A stretch of DNA of 64,000 nucleotides from Sinorhizobium sp. A49 (lineage in GTDB: Bacteria > Pseudomonadota > Alphaproteobacteria > Rhizobiales > Rhizobiaceae). Position numbers and translations under genes: made by a program. Of this stretch, positions 1 through 9,334 are shown piece after piece. Location of the stretch: the NCBI RefSeq assembly GCF_002002725.1, contig NZ_MUNW01000033.1, positions 1 to 64,000 on the forward strand. Reading direction: 5' to 3'. Numbering within the stretch: the stretch's first letter is position 1; the number at the start of each line of letters is the position of its first letter. The notes beneath the pieces are model-generated. The model did not search any database. It worked only from the letters and a program-made list of their open reading frames with translations, and was not told where the DNA came from.

Positions 1-3000
1 CCAGCGCGGCTGATCAGTTCACCTACGTGGCGGCTCCGACGGTGACCTCGATTTCGCCGACAGCCGGCCCGACGACAGGTGGAATGACGGTGACCATCAC
101 CGGCACCGGCTTCGCGGGCGCAACGGCGGTGACGTTCGGCGCCACGGCGGCGACCGGCTACACCGTCAACAGCAACACCCAGATCACAGCCACGGCGCCG
201 GCCGGCGCCGCCGGCACGGTGGACATCCGCGTCACGACCGTGGGCGGTACCAGCTCGACCAGCGCGGCTGATCAGTTCACCTATGTGGCGGCTCCGACGG
301 TGACCTCGATTTCGCCGACGGCAGGCCCGACGGCAGGCGGAACGACGGTGATCATCACTGGCACCGGATTCGCGAGCGCAACGGCGGTAAGGTTCGGCGC
401 CACGGCGGCGACCGGCTACACCGTCAACAGCAACACCCAGATCACAGCCACGGCGCCGGCCGGCGCCGCCGGCACGGTGGACATCCGCGTCACGACCGCG
501 GGCGGTACAAGCTCGACCAGCGCGGCTGATCAGTTCACCTACGTGGCGGCTCCGACGGTGACCTCGATTTCGCCGACAGCCGGCCCGACGACAGGTGGAA
601 TGACGGTGACCATCACCGGCACCGGCTTCGCGGGCGCAACGGCGGTGACGTTCGGCGCCACGGCGGCGACCGGCTACACCGTCAACAGCAACACCCAGAT
701 CACAGCCACGGCGCCGGCCGGCGCCGCCGGCACGGTGGACATCCGCGTCACGACCGTGGGCGGTACCAGCTCGACCAGCGCGGCTGATCAGTTCACCTAT
801 GTGGCGGCTCCGACGGTGACCTCGATTTCGCCGACGGCAGGCCCGACGGCAGGCGGAACGACGGTGACCATCACCGGCACCGGCTTCGCGAGCGCCACGG
901 CGGTGACGTTCGGCGCCACGGCGGCGTCCGGTTTCACGATCAACAGCAACACCCAGATCACCGCAACTGCGCCGGCCGGCGCCGCCGGAACGGTGGACAT
1001 TCGTGTGACCACTGCAGGCGGCACCAGCGCTACCAGCGCGGCGGATCAGTTCACCTATGCTGCACCACCGGTGGCGGGCAGTTTCACCTTCGGTGCGACC
1101 ACCCCCTACAACGATGGTTCCAACGCCAGTCAGCTGTTGAACCTTTCCAGCATGGTGAGCAATAACCCGACCAGCTACACAGTCGGTTCCGCAACTACGG
1201 CTGGGGGCGGATCGGTCAGTATCGACAGCAGCGGACAGGTTACCTACGTCCCGCCGGTTGGCTTCCGCAACGCCAATGACAGCTTCACATACACGGCGAC
1301 CAACCTCGGCGGCACGTCCAATTCCGCCACGGTGACCCTGCCGATCGGCAATCCGACGCTGACGGTCTCGATTCCTTCGACCACGGCCATCGTTGGCATG
1401 GCCTACAATACCGGCGGAGCCTCGGCGACGATCTTGGGTGGCAACGCGTCCTATACGGTCAACAGCGTCAGCGGCCTGCCTGCGGGAATGGCCAACAGCG
1501 GTGATGTTCTGAGTGGAACACCCACTGTTTCCGGCACCTTCCCGGTGACCTTCAATATAACCGACAGTTCGACGGGTGCGGGGCCTTACACAGCCAACGC
1601 CACGGCGACCCTTACGGTCTCACTGCCGTCAGCGCCTGTGGCCTCCGCCTTCACTGCCCCGGCATTGGCCTACAACACCGGTACGGCCTCTGCCTCGACC
1701 TTCAGTCTTGCGGGCTACGCCACCAACAACCCGACCAGCTACGCTGTAGGTTCTGCGACATCGGCCAATGGGGGGGCGGTCAGCGTCGACAGCGCCGGCC
1801 TGGTTATGTACACGCCACCGGTCGGCTTCCGTGGCAATGACAGCTTCACCTTCACTGCGACCAACCCGGGCGGCACGTCGAGCGTCGCCACCGTCACGGT
1901 GCCGGTGAACAATCCCGTGTTCTCGGTCACGCTGCCGGCATCCAGCGGCACGGTCGGCGGTGCCTATAACAGCGGCGGGGCAGTCGTCAGCATCAGCGGT
2001 GGCACCGGTCCCTATTCCAACTTCTCGGCAAGCGGTCTGCCCGCCGGCCTGTCGATAAGCAGTTCGGGGGTTATCTCCGGCACGCCGACGACGGCAGGTA
2101 ATGCCACGGTGACGATCACCGCGACGGACAGTTCCTATGGGATTGGCGCCTTTACCAGCACAGCCTCGGCCAGTGTCAGCATTGCCGCCCCGACGATGGT
2201 CATCAGCCCCGCATCGCTGTCGAACGCCGCTATCGGCGTGCCCTACGGTGCGACGCTGAGCAATTCGGGCGGGCTCGGCCCGGTGACGTTCGAGGTCACC
2301 GCCGGATCGCTCCCCGCCGGCCTCGTACTGGCCACCGATGGGACAATTTCGGGCACGTCGACCGCTGGAGGCAGTTATAACTTCACCGTCTCGGCAACTG
2401 ACAGCGCGACGGCTCCGGGTCCCTATACCGGTGCAAGAGCCTATACGTTGACAGTCGACGCGGCGACGATCGTCCTGTCACCGGCAGCAGGCGCTTTGCC
2501 CAATGGAATGACCGGCATTGCCTACAGCCAAACCGTCTCGGCTTCCGGGGGCACGGCACCCTACAGCTATGACGTCACAGTCGGTGCGCTTCCCACTGGT
2601 CTCACTCTGGCCGCCAACGGCACGCTGTCGGGTACGCCGTCGGCCAGCGGCACGTTCAACTTCACGATCACCGGAACGGATAGCTCGAGCGGCTCCGGTC
2701 CCTACGCGATGGCAAACGCCTATACTTTGACCGTCGCTTCACCGACGCTTGCCCTTACGCCCGCGGCCGGTACGCTGCCGGCCGGCACGGTCGGCACAGC
2801 CCACAGCCAGACCTTCACGGCTTCGAATGGCACGGCCCCTTACAGCTATGCGATCACCGGCGGTTCTCTTCCAAACGGCCTGACGCTCAGCGCTGCCGGC
2901 ATCGTCTCGGGAACGCCCACTGCCGATGGGAACTACAGTTTCGATGTCACGGCCACCGACGCTTATGGCGCGACCGGTTCTGCCGCTTATGCTCTGTTGG

Positions 3001-4595
3001 TCAAAGCGCCTGTCGCGGTCTTCGCCTTCACACCGCCCGCGGGCAACCTTGGCAAGACGATGGCCGGTGAGGCCTATAGCCAGCAGATCAAGGCGACCGG
3101 CGGCACGGCGCCACTGCTCTACAGCCTTGCTTCCGGCGACTTGCCGAAGGGCATGGTGCTGAATGTTTCGACAGGCGACCTGACTGGCCCGCTCGATGCG
3201 ACAAGCGCAGGCAACTATACCTTCAAGATCGCGGTCAGGGACAACCACGGCGCGACCGGTTCAGCAACCTACGCACTCGAAGTGGCCGAGCAGGGGGTAA
3301 CGGTTTCGGACCGCGTGATGAACGTCCCCGCAGGCGGATCACCGACTGACGTCTACCTCAACGATGGCGCGACAGGCGGCCCCTTCACCTCCGCTGAGAC
3401 GACCTTCGTCGAACCTGCCAATGCCGGCACAGCGAAGATCATTCGCGGACAGGTTGCCCAGGCCGGTCCGGTCAGCGGACCTGTCGGCTGGTATTTACAG
3501 TTCGCCCCGAACCCCACCTTCTCCGGTGCGGCGAAGGTGGGTTACCGCCTGACGAGTGCGCTCGGCACGTCCAATGTAGGAACGATCACGTACAATCTGC
3601 ACCACGACGTCCAGCAGGTGGCCGAGGACATCAATGCACTGGTGCATGGCTTCGTGGAAACGCGCCAAGGGCTCATCGCCGATGGCATCTATGTGCCGGG
3701 TCTGCTGGAGCGGCGGCAAATGGCGCAGGCGACTGATGCTGTCACTGCCCGCATGACGCCTTCGCAAGACGGCATGACGGCCAGCTTCTCGACCAGCCTT
3801 TCCCAGCTGAATGCTGCTCGCGACAGTGCTGACGGTGTGGAAGGGGCGGTCTTATCTCCCTTCAACGTCTGGATCGACGGTGCGTTTCTTGCGCACAAAC
3901 GAGACCAGAACGGCGGCAAGTGGGGCAGTTTTGCCATACTCAATCTCGGCGCCGATTATCTGATATCGGAGAAGGCGCTGGTCGGCCTGTCCTTCCACTA
4001 CGACCGGATGACGGACCCGAGCGACGTGGATGCGGAACTGACCGGCAACGGCTGGCTCGCCGGGCCCTATGCCTCGTTGGAGATCGGCAAGGGCGTGTTC
4101 TGGGATACGAGCCTGCTTTACGGCGGTTCTGGCAACGATATCGACACGGCCTTCTGGGACGGTTCGTTTGACACGCAGCGCTGGATGATCGACACGGCGG
4201 TCATGGGCGAGTGGCAAATCGGCGAGGCAACGACGCTGACGCCGAAGCTGCGGGCGGTCTACTTCAACGAGACGGTCGAAGACTATACCGTGCGTAACAA
4301 GGGTGGCGATGAACTGACCATCGAGGGATTTGACGCGGAGCAGTTCCGGGTAAGCCTCGGCGCTGAAATCGCGCGATCCTTCACGCTGGAGAGCGACGTG
4401 ACTGTGACGCCGAAACTGGGCGTGACGGCTGGTTATGCCGGTCTCGACGGCTCAGGCGTCTACGGTTCGATCACCGCCGGCGTAGCCCTGCAGACAACCG
4501 ATTTCTGGATGCTTGAACTGAGCCTGCTGCTCGACATCGAAGGCGACGGACAGAAATCCATCGGCGGTTCGGCCCGCGCCGGACGCCAGTTCTAG
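1..4595 (+). CDS. Autotransporter adhesin with IPT/TIG and putative-Ig repeats, 5' partial
   Basis: The reading frame is open at the window edge (first whole codon at base 3), so the N-terminus and signal peptide lie upstream; the GTG at 27 is an internal valine. Numbering from 27, residues 1-344 are four 86-residue IPT/TIG-like repeats (TSISPTAGPT.GG opening, QITATAPAG middle). Residues about 345-1130 hold alternating cadherin/Ig-like modules with LPAGL...SGTP signatures typical of He_PIG domains. Residues about 1130-1260 are a linker. About 1270-1522 is an autotransporter-type beta-barrel (NVWIDGAFLAHKRD start, alternating aromatic strands, final ...GRQF ending in Phe as outer-membrane proteins do). 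The expected role is a type V secreted, surface-displayed adhesin; the ligand is unknown. The stop TAG is at 4593-4595. Barrel and repeats are clear; adhesion function is inference from family. Confidence 0.88.
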   Translation, partial: SAADQFTYVAAPTVTSISPTAGPTTGGMTVTITGTGFAGATAVTFGATAATGYTVNSNTQITATAPAGAAGTVDIRVTTVGGTSSTSAADQFTYVAAPTVTSISPTAGPTAGGTTVIITGTGFASATAVRFGATAATGYTVNSNTQITATAPAGAAGTVDIRVTTAGGTSSTSAADQFTYVAAPTVTSISPTAGPTTGGMTVTITGTGFAGATAVTFGATAATGYTVNSNTQITATAPAGAAGTVDIRVTTVGGTSSTSAADQFTYVAAPTVTSISPTAGPTAGGTTVTITGTGFASATAVTFGATAASGFTINSNTQITATAPAGAAGTVDIRVTTAGGTSATSAADQFTYAAPPVAGSFTFGATTPYNDGSNASQLLNLSSMVSNNPTSYTVGSATTAGGGSVSIDSSGQVTYVPPVGFRNANDSFTYTATNLGGTSNSATVTLPIGNPTLTVSIPSTTAIVGMAYNTGGASATILGGNASYTVNSVSGLPAGMANSGDVLSGTPTVSGTFPVTFNITDSSTGAGPYTANATATLTVSLPSAPVASAFTAPALAYNTGTASASTFSLAGYATNNPTSYAVGSATSANGGAVSVDSAGLVMYTPPVGFRGNDSFTFTATNPGGTSSVATVTVPVNNPVFSVTLPASSGTVGGAYNSGGAVVSISGGTGPYSNFSASGLPAGLSISSSGVISGTPTTAGNATVTITATDSSYGIGAFTSTASASVSIAAPTMVISPASLSNAAIGVPYGATLSNSGGLGPVTFEVTAGSLPAGLVLATDGTISGTSTAGGSYNFTVSATDSATAPGPYTGARAYTLTVDAATIVLSPAAGALPNGMTGIAYSQTVSASGGTAPYSYDVTVGALPTGLTLAANGTLSGTPSASGTFNFTITGTDSSSGSGPYAMANAYTLTVASPTLALTPAAGTLPAGTVGTAHSQTFTASNGTAPYSYAITGGSLPNGLTLSAAGIVSGTPTADGNYSFDVTATDAYGATGSAAYALLVKAPVAVFAFTPPAGNLGKTMAGEAYSQQIKATGGTAPLLYSLASGDLPKGMVLNVSTGDLTGPLDATSAGNYTFKIAVRDNHGATGSATYALEVAEQGVTVSDRVMNVPAGGSPTDVYLNDGATGGPFTSAETTFVEPANAGTAKIIRGQVAQAGPVSGPVGWYLQFAPNPTFSGAAKVGYRLTSALGTSNVGTITYNLHHDVQQVAEDINALVHGFVETRQGLIADGIYVPGLLERRQMAQATDAVTARMTPSQDGMTASFSTSLSQLNAARDSADGVEGAVLSPFNVWIDGAFLAHKRDQNGGKWGSFAILNLGADYLISEKALVGLSFHYDRMTDPSDVDAELTGNGWLAGPYASLEIGKGVFWDTSLLYGGSGNDIDTAFWDGSFDTQRWMIDTAVMGEWQIGEATTLTPKLRAVYFNETVEDYTVRNKGGDELTIEGFDAEQFRVSLGAEIARSFTLESDVTVTPKLGVTAGYAGLDGSGVYGSITAGVALQTTDFWMLELSLLLDIEGDGQKSIGGSARAGRQF
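27..1058 (+). repeat. Four in-frame 258-bp tandem repeats
   Basis: Units begin at 27, 285, 543 and 801 and end before 1059, each 258 bp (86 codons). By eye, units 1 and 3 are identical over their full length, and units 2 and 4 share the GPTAGG variant, so the array behaves as a 516-bp double unit. The 26 bases before 27 match those before 543, so the array continues upstream of the window. Such near-identity points to recent duplication or gene conversion. Confidence 0.93.
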
Positions 4596-4599
4596 AGCA

Positions 4600-4618
4600 C
4601 GTCCGCTGAATGCGGACG
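4600..4618 (+). terminator. Possible stem-loop after the autotransporter gene
   Basis: CGTCCGC-TGAAT-GCGGACG forms a 7-bp perfect stem with a 5-nt loop, starting 5 bases after the stop codon. There is no following T-tract, so intrinsic termination is uncertain; it may only protect the 3' end. Confidence 0.35.
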
Positions 4619-5154
4619 CGCATGCCGGAGAACAGATGCTGATTGTCGTTGCAAGAAGTGCGGAGCCCGATTCTGCGCCGACACGCGACACGGCATGATC
4701 ATCAATCGCATCTTTATAGACCAGATCGTGTTTAACAGGCACGCACTCGTCCGAGCGGGATCAAAACCGTCCGGCCGACCTCTCACATCAGTGCGGGCAA
4801 CCACGGCTCGTCGCCCCGACATCTTAGGGAATGACGGCGGCTGATGTAATCGGAACGGGCTGGCCGTGGAAGGTCGCGAGCGGCGCGGGCCTATCGCCAG
4901 CCACAACCGATAGGACGTGCCAACGGCCGCCACCGGCAGCGTCGGCCGGGGGTCCCCTATAATGGCCCCCCGGGGCAATCGCCCGGAAGCGCAAAGGGTG
5001 CCTCATTCGACACTGATGTCGGCCGTGCTTTGGGGCCCGGGGCTGCCACGCCAAGGGGTTCAGCATAGCGCTGCCTGAAGGGCGGCGGGAACCCCGGGGG
5101 GCTACTAGTCCCGGAACGCCGCTCCGGCAGCAATACCGATGTGCCCCGCTCTCA
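4619..5154. other. Intergenic stretch without a recognisable gene
   Basis: About 535 bp between the autotransporter and the LysR-like remnant. Short open frames exist on the minus strand but have no recognisable motif, no convincing ribosome binding site and odd composition. I see no RNA gene. Confidence 0.5.
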
Positions 5155-5350
5155 CCTTCCCGCCCTAACCAACGACCGCGCAACATCGATGATGTCATCG
5201 CGGACAGCGGTCGGGTCGTCCTTGCGCCATGCGAGCCAAGCCCCGATCCTGAAGTCGATCCGCGTTACGTTCCTGAGCTCGCAATTGCGGATGGGATGAT
5301 CCAGCGTCCATTCCGGCGCAGGAGTTTCGGCCAGGAACGCGTGCCAGCTG
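5155..5350 (-). pseudogene. Remnant resembling the C-terminus of a LysR-family regulator
   Basis: The minus-strand reading ends with residues such as GAWLAWRKDDPTAVRDDIIDVARSL, which match the usual C-terminal pattern of LysR effector domains (GLAWRxDDP...FIDxAR). No helix-turn-helix or full effector domain can be found upstream; the frame instead runs into the 3' end of the SDR gene. It is best read as a truncated regulator left at this boundary. The resemblance is short, so confidence is low. Confidence 0.35.
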
Positions 5351-5491
5351 CCAAGACTTGAGCCACCATTTCTCATCTGCAGGCGGAGGCGCTCCTTCAC
5401 AAACTCCCCCGCCGAAAGAACACGAGAGTGGAAACGCTGGCTGCAAAGCCGAAACCGCACTCTCTGGAACGCGCCGCATTGATCAATGCCT

Positions 5492-6274
5492 TCATCCCAA
5501 GGTTGAGTTGAAGGCGCCGCCATCGAGCAGAAGGTTCTGCCCGACAATAAAGCCGGAATACCGGCTGCACAGGAACGCCGCCGCCGCGCCGAACTCCTCT
5601 TTGGTTCCGAACCGGCCGGCCGGAATGGCGCCGTGGGCTTCGGCGCGCGCTTGTTCGATGGAGATACCCCTGGCCACAGAGGTCTTTTCCAGAAACCCCT
5701 TGATCCGGTCTGTCTCGTGCGAGCCCGGCAACAGATTGTTAATGATCACGCCGTAGCGCGCCACCTGCCGAGCGGTTCCGGCGACAAAACCGGTAAGACC
5801 GCTGCGCGCGGCATTCGACAGGCCGAGCTGGGCAATGGGAGATTTCACCGAGCCGGACGTGATGTTGACCACACGTCCCCATTTGCGCTCGATCATGCCG
5901 GGGAGGATCGCGTTCATCAGATAGATCGGCGTCAGCATGTTGGCATTGACCGCCTTCAGCCATTCTTCTTCGTGCCAGTCAGACCAGAGACCGGCAGGCG
6001 GGCCGCCGGCATTGTTGACCAAGATATCCGGCTGCGGTTCGGCGGCCAGAAGCTCCTTGCGCCCTTGCTCCGTCGTTACATCCGCCGCAACGATCTGCAC
6101 CTTGACGCCGTAGGTCTCGGCGATCTCTTTCGCCGTCTCGCGCAGCACCGCTTCCGAGCGCGCATTCAACGTCAGATCGACGCCTGCTTCCGCCAGTTTT
6201 TCCGCAACGCCGCGGCCTAGCCCCTTCGAACTCGCGCAGACAATTGCCCGCTTGCCTCTAATTCCCAGATCCAT
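5492..6274 (-). CDS. Atypical SDR-family oxidoreductase-like protein
   Basis: This 260-residue protein has a Rossmann fold of short-chain dehydrogenase type (CASSKGLGRG at about 12-21, VNNAGGPP near 86, NITSGS around 136, C-terminal FIVGQNLLLDGG). The catalytic Tyr-x-x-x-Lys is missing: the aligned segment reads LGLSNAARSGL, with Leu and Asn at the Tyr and Lys positions, and the glycine motif is SSKGLGRG rather than TGxxxGxG. This fits the known SDR subgroup that lacks the canonical tetrad (BKR-like), so reductase activity cannot be assumed. ATG at 6272-6274 was chosen because AGGTGAGGACAGG precedes it. It lies downstream of the class V aminotransferase on the same strand, 41 bp away, and is the last gene of that operon. 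Confidence 0.85.
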   Translation of the reverse strand: MDLGIRGKRAIVCASSKGLGRGVAEKLAEAGVDLTLNARSEAVLRETAKEIAETYGVKVQIVAADVTTEQGRKELLAAEPQPDILVNNAGGPPAGLWSDWHEEEWLKAVNANMLTPIYLMNAILPGMIERKWGRVVNITSGSVKSPIAQLGLSNAARSGLTGFVAGTARQVARYGVIINNLLPGSHETDRIKGFLEKTSVARGISIEQARAEAHGAIPAGRFGTKEEFGAAAAFLCSRYSGFIVGQNLLLDGGAFNSTLG

Positions 6275-6315
6275 CCTGTCCTCACCTGTCCTTCGTTCCG
6301 TCAAGCGGCGGCCTG

Positions 6316-7497
6316 CTACGCAAGCGCAGCGACATGGTCGCAAAGACGGTCAATTTCATCTATTGTGTTGAGATAGCTCACCGACGCGCGCGCAACCTCG
6401 TTAAGGCCGCGAGCCGTCATGTCGAACGGAGTGTAGGGTATCCCATTTGCCGCGATCGTAATCCGCTTTTCCGCAAGTTTGCTGCGAAGAGTCTGCGGCG
6501 CAATGCCTGCCACCGTAAACGACACTAGTCCCGATTTCTCCGTGCCGAGGTCGCGAACGGTGACGCCCGGAATGCTCGTCAGCTGATCACGCAATTGCCC
6601 GGAAAGATGCCTGATCCGCTGGCGGATCGCATCCACGCCGAGGCTGCGCGCCTGTTTCAACGCTGCGCCCAGCCCCAACAGCAAGGCAATCGACTTTTCA
6701 CTTGTCTCGAAGCACAACGCATCCGTTCGCACCTTCGGTCCATCCTCGCCCCACGATGCGGAAAGCACATCGAGATAGGCTGGCTCCAGCTTTTCGAGGA
6801 ATGCTTTGCGCAGGTAGAGGATGGCCGCGCCGCGCGGGCCGCGCAGGAATTTTCGGCCCGAACCTTTGAGCATGTCGCAGCCGATGGCGCTGACATCCAC
6901 GGGCAGCTGGCCGAGCGCCTGCGCCGCGTCAATGAAGTAGGGAATGCCGGCAGCGCGCGTTACCTTGCCGATGGCGGCAGCATCGTTGATGAGCCCGCCA
7001 TTGGCCGGAAGCCATGTCAAGGCAACAAGCCGAACGCGATCATCGATCATGGCTGCAAGGGCATCGGCATCCACGCTGCCGTCTTCATGGACAGGGATGG
7101 TCTCGATGCGCGCACCGACCCTTTTGGCGGCCGCCTGCATGGTCGACAGATTGCCACCCCACTCCTGACGGCCGACCAGAATGCGGTCACCCGCCATAAG
7201 CGGTGGCAAGGCGGCAAAGGCCAGCCCCCAAGCAGCGGAACCGCTGCTGGAGAAGGCCATTTCGGCGGGTGTTGCGCCGACGAGACCCGCGGCATCCACC
7301 CTTGCCTCATCGATCAGGCCCGCCGCATTGGCGGCGGCTTCCATGGGACCGTAGAGAGATTCACGCTGCAGATGCTCCGTCACCTCCGCAAGCACGGCAT
7401 TGGAAGGCAGTGACGAGCCGGCATGGTTGAAATGGGTACTGACGGCACAGCCTGGCGTCTCCGAGCGCAGCTGGTCAATATCGAGGGCTTGCGTCAC
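6316..7497 (-). CDS. Class V (cysteine-desulfurase-like) PLP-dependent enzyme
   Basis: This 393-residue fold-type I PLP enzyme of the class V aminotransferase family has FNHAGSSLP near the N-terminus, Asp190 in YFIDAAQALG for the pyridine nitrogen, and the Schiff-base lysine in GSGRKFLRGPRG (about Lys216). The substrate cannot be read from sequence; relatives include isopenicillin N epimerase, cysteine desulfurase and selenocysteine-lyase types. The start is GTG, preceded by GGAGAACTGACA, only 2 bp after the RidA stop, so the two are translationally linked. Pairing with a RidA protein suggests that its reaction releases an enamine/imine (inference). Confidence 0.85.
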   Translation of the reverse strand: MTQALDIDQLRSETPGCAVSTHFNHAGSSLPSNAVLAEVTEHLQRESLYGPMEAAANAAGLIDEARVDAAGLVGATPAEMAFSSSGSAAWGLAFAALPPLMAGDRILVGRQEWGGNLSTMQAAAKRVGARIETIPVHEDGSVDADALAAMIDDRVRLVALTWLPANGGLINDAAAIGKVTRAAGIPYFIDAAQALGQLPVDVSAIGCDMLKGSGRKFLRGPRGAAILYLRKAFLEKLEPAYLDVLSASWGEDGPKVRTDALCFETSEKSIALLLGLGAALKQARSLGVDAIRQRIRHLSGQLRDQLTSIPGVTVRDLGTEKSGLVSFTVAGIAPQTLRSKLAEKRITIAANGIPYTPFDMTARGLNEVARASVSYLNTIDEIDRLCDHVAALA

Positions 7498-7499
7498 TG

Positions 7500-7970
7500 T
7501 CAGTTCTCCAGTTCGACCAGCGCGTCCACCTCCGCGGCAACACCGCGCGGCAGCGAGCTGACGCCGACGGCGGCGCGGCTATGGCGTCCGGCATCGCCGA
7601 ACACGGCAACCATCAGGTCCGATGCGCCATTGGCCACCTGCGAATGCTGGGTAAAATCAGGTGTCGCCGATACAAAGACACCGAGGCGGACGATACGGCG
7701 CACGCTTGCAATCGTCCCGTCGGTTGCTGCCGCAATCTGCGTCAGCACGTTGATCGCCGCGATCTCGGCTGCTCTGCGGCCCTCTTCGGGGGAAACGGAC
7801 GCACCGACAACACCCAGGACGGCGTTGCCGTCATCGATACGGCTGATCTGCCCCGATATGCTCAACAGATTGCCCGCGCGGACAACGGGTACATAGTTGG
7901 CAACGGGCGCCGACGCGACCGGCAGGTCGTGACCAAGAGTTGCAAGCTTCTCTGCTATAGTGGCTGACAT
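7500..7970 (-). CDS. RidA/YjgF family enamine/imine deaminase
   Basis: This protein of about 156 residues has the Rid fold (YVPVVRAGNLLSISGQ, then HSRAAVGVSSLPRGVAAEVDALVEL). The arginine equivalent to the catalytic Arg of RidA is present in HSRAAVGV, so imine/enamine hydrolysis is plausible. It is the longer subtype (about 150 residues rather than 130). Three ATG codons occur in a row (7976, 7973, 7970); GGAG directly abuts the first, so the third is best spaced. It is first in the operon RidA / class V PLP enzyme / atypical SDR, divergent from the LysR gene at 8126. Confidence 0.88.
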   Translation of the reverse strand: MSATIAEKLATLGHDLPVASAPVANYVPVVRAGNLLSISGQISRIDDGNAVLGVVGASVSPEEGRRAAEIAAINVLTQIAAATDGTIASVRRIVRLGVFVSATPDFTQHSQVANGASDLMVAVFGDAGRHSRAAVGVSSLPRGVAAEVDALVELEN

Positions 7971-8125
7971 CATCATCTCCGGCTGAATGTGCTGGCATCA
8001 TCGGCCGCGCCGCTCCGCAAATCCAATTCAAAACAGCGGCATTACCGATCGATCTGGCTAATGTCTGCAAAGCCCGATACCCTGATTGCCAACCCGATGA
8101 CACGTCCGCGAAAGCACGAGGCCCG

Positions 8126-9055
8126 ATGCGCTCCTCCACAACCTTGCCGCCGCTGCAGGCACTTCGAGCCTTTGAGGCAGTCGCGCGGCTGATGAGCTTC
8201 CGCCGGGCAGGCGACGAACTGCTGATCACTCAAAGCGCTGTCAGCCATCATATCCGTCAGCTGGAGGAGTTTCTCGGCCTGCCGCTGTTCGTCCGCAAAG
8301 CACGCGGCATCGTTCTGACCCCCGCGGGCGAGGAATATCATGCATGCACCATCGATGCATTCCGCCTCATCGCCGCCGCTACCACGAAATTGCGCCGCAG
8401 GAGCACGAGCGCTGTCGTTCGCATCAGCCTGCTGCCTTCCTTTGCCGCCAACTGGCTCGTGTCACGCTTGCACGGATTTCAATCGCTGCACCCCGGCATC
8501 AACCTTGAACTCGATCCCACCCTGCGCACCGCAGACGTTGTCGCCGGGGAGACCGATATGGCCATCCGCTACGGCGCCGGAAAGTGGCCCGGGGTCAATG
8601 CACAGCTGCTCATGGCCGAACAACTCAGCCCCGTTGTCAGCCCGGCGCTCCTGCAATCGGACCGCACCATCGCAATGCCGCAGGATTTGCTCCACCACAC
8701 CCTGCTGTTTGCGAAAAAGCCCGTCGACTGGCACGTCTGGGCGGATGCCGTGGGGCTTGATCTGTCCCGCGCCCGTTCCATCCAGCTGACGGACTACAAC
8801 ATCACCCTGCAGGCCGCGCTGGATGGACAAGGCATTGCCATCGGCCGCATGCTGCTCATCCGCGATCATGTGCGGACCGGGCGTCTGGTGCAGCCGTTTG
8901 CGCAGACGATCACCTCCACCAGAACCGCCCATTGGCTGGTGACACCCAAAGGGTGCAGGATCGCTCCGGCGGCCCAAACGTTTATGGATTGGCTGATCGC
9001 CGAAACCAGAGCCGTGTCCGGCCACGAACATGGAGAAACCGACAAAGGCGTATGA
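8126..9055 (+). CDS. LysR-family transcriptional regulator (GcvA-like)
   Basis: This 309-residue regulator has an N-terminal winged helix-turn-helix (PPLQALRAFEAVARLMSFRRAGDEL, then TQSAVSHHIRQLEEFLG) and a type 2 periplasmic-binding effector domain (about 95-295; GETDMAIRYG is typical of the GcvA group). It is divergent from the RidA-PLP-SDR operon with about 155 bp between starts, the usual arrangement for a LysR controlling its neighbour. The intergenic span (7971-8125) should contain its T-N11-A site; I could not single one out. The gene's 3' end overlaps the start of a GST remnant. Confidence 0.9.
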   Translation: MRSSTTLPPLQALRAFEAVARLMSFRRAGDELLITQSAVSHHIRQLEEFLGLPLFVRKARGIVLTPAGEEYHACTIDAFRLIAAATTKLRRRSTSAVVRISLLPSFAANWLVSRLHGFQSLHPGINLELDPTLRTADVVAGETDMAIRYGAGKWPGVNAQLLMAEQLSPVVSPALLQSDRTIAMPQDLLHHTLLFAKKPVDWHVWADAVGLDLSRARSIQLTDYNITLQAALDGQGIAIGRMLLIRDHVRTGRLVQPFAQTITSTRTAHWLVTPKGCRIAPAAQTFMDWLIAETRAVSGHEHGETDKGV

Positions 9056-9095
9056 ACTCTATTACTGGGACGGCATACAGGGGCGTGGGGAGTTC
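9030..9095 (+). pseudogene. N-terminal remnant of a glutathione S-transferase
   Basis: From ATG 9030 the frame reads KAYELYYWDGIQGRGEF, a clear match to the N-terminal beta-strand and first helix of rhizobial GSTs, then departs into unrelated residues after about residue 23. It overlaps the 3' end of the LysR gene as an intact GST would in an operon. The break near 9093 is therefore a deletion or recombination point. Confidence 0.6.
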
Positions 9096-9334
9096 ATTCT
9101 TCACTCGTTCGGCGCAGAAAGTCATAAGACAAGCGGTTCATGGTTTGACGGAAGCGTAGCCGACGTTGGCGAGATAGCTGTTGCATTCGTCCGGCTGGAT
9201 TGTGCGAACGAGCGCTCCGGCGTGACGCCAGGTGTCTTCAACAGTTCGCTTTGGGCATGCCACAGGAGCGCACCACCTCGGCCGATAGGAATTCCGACAT
9301 GCACCGGGTGATCGAGGCCGAGCGGCTCATGCCG

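Noticed and set aside
27-1058. The repeat array as a CRISPR or noncoding satellite
   Set aside because: The 258-bp period is a multiple of three, the frame is open throughout and it encodes IPT/TIG domains.
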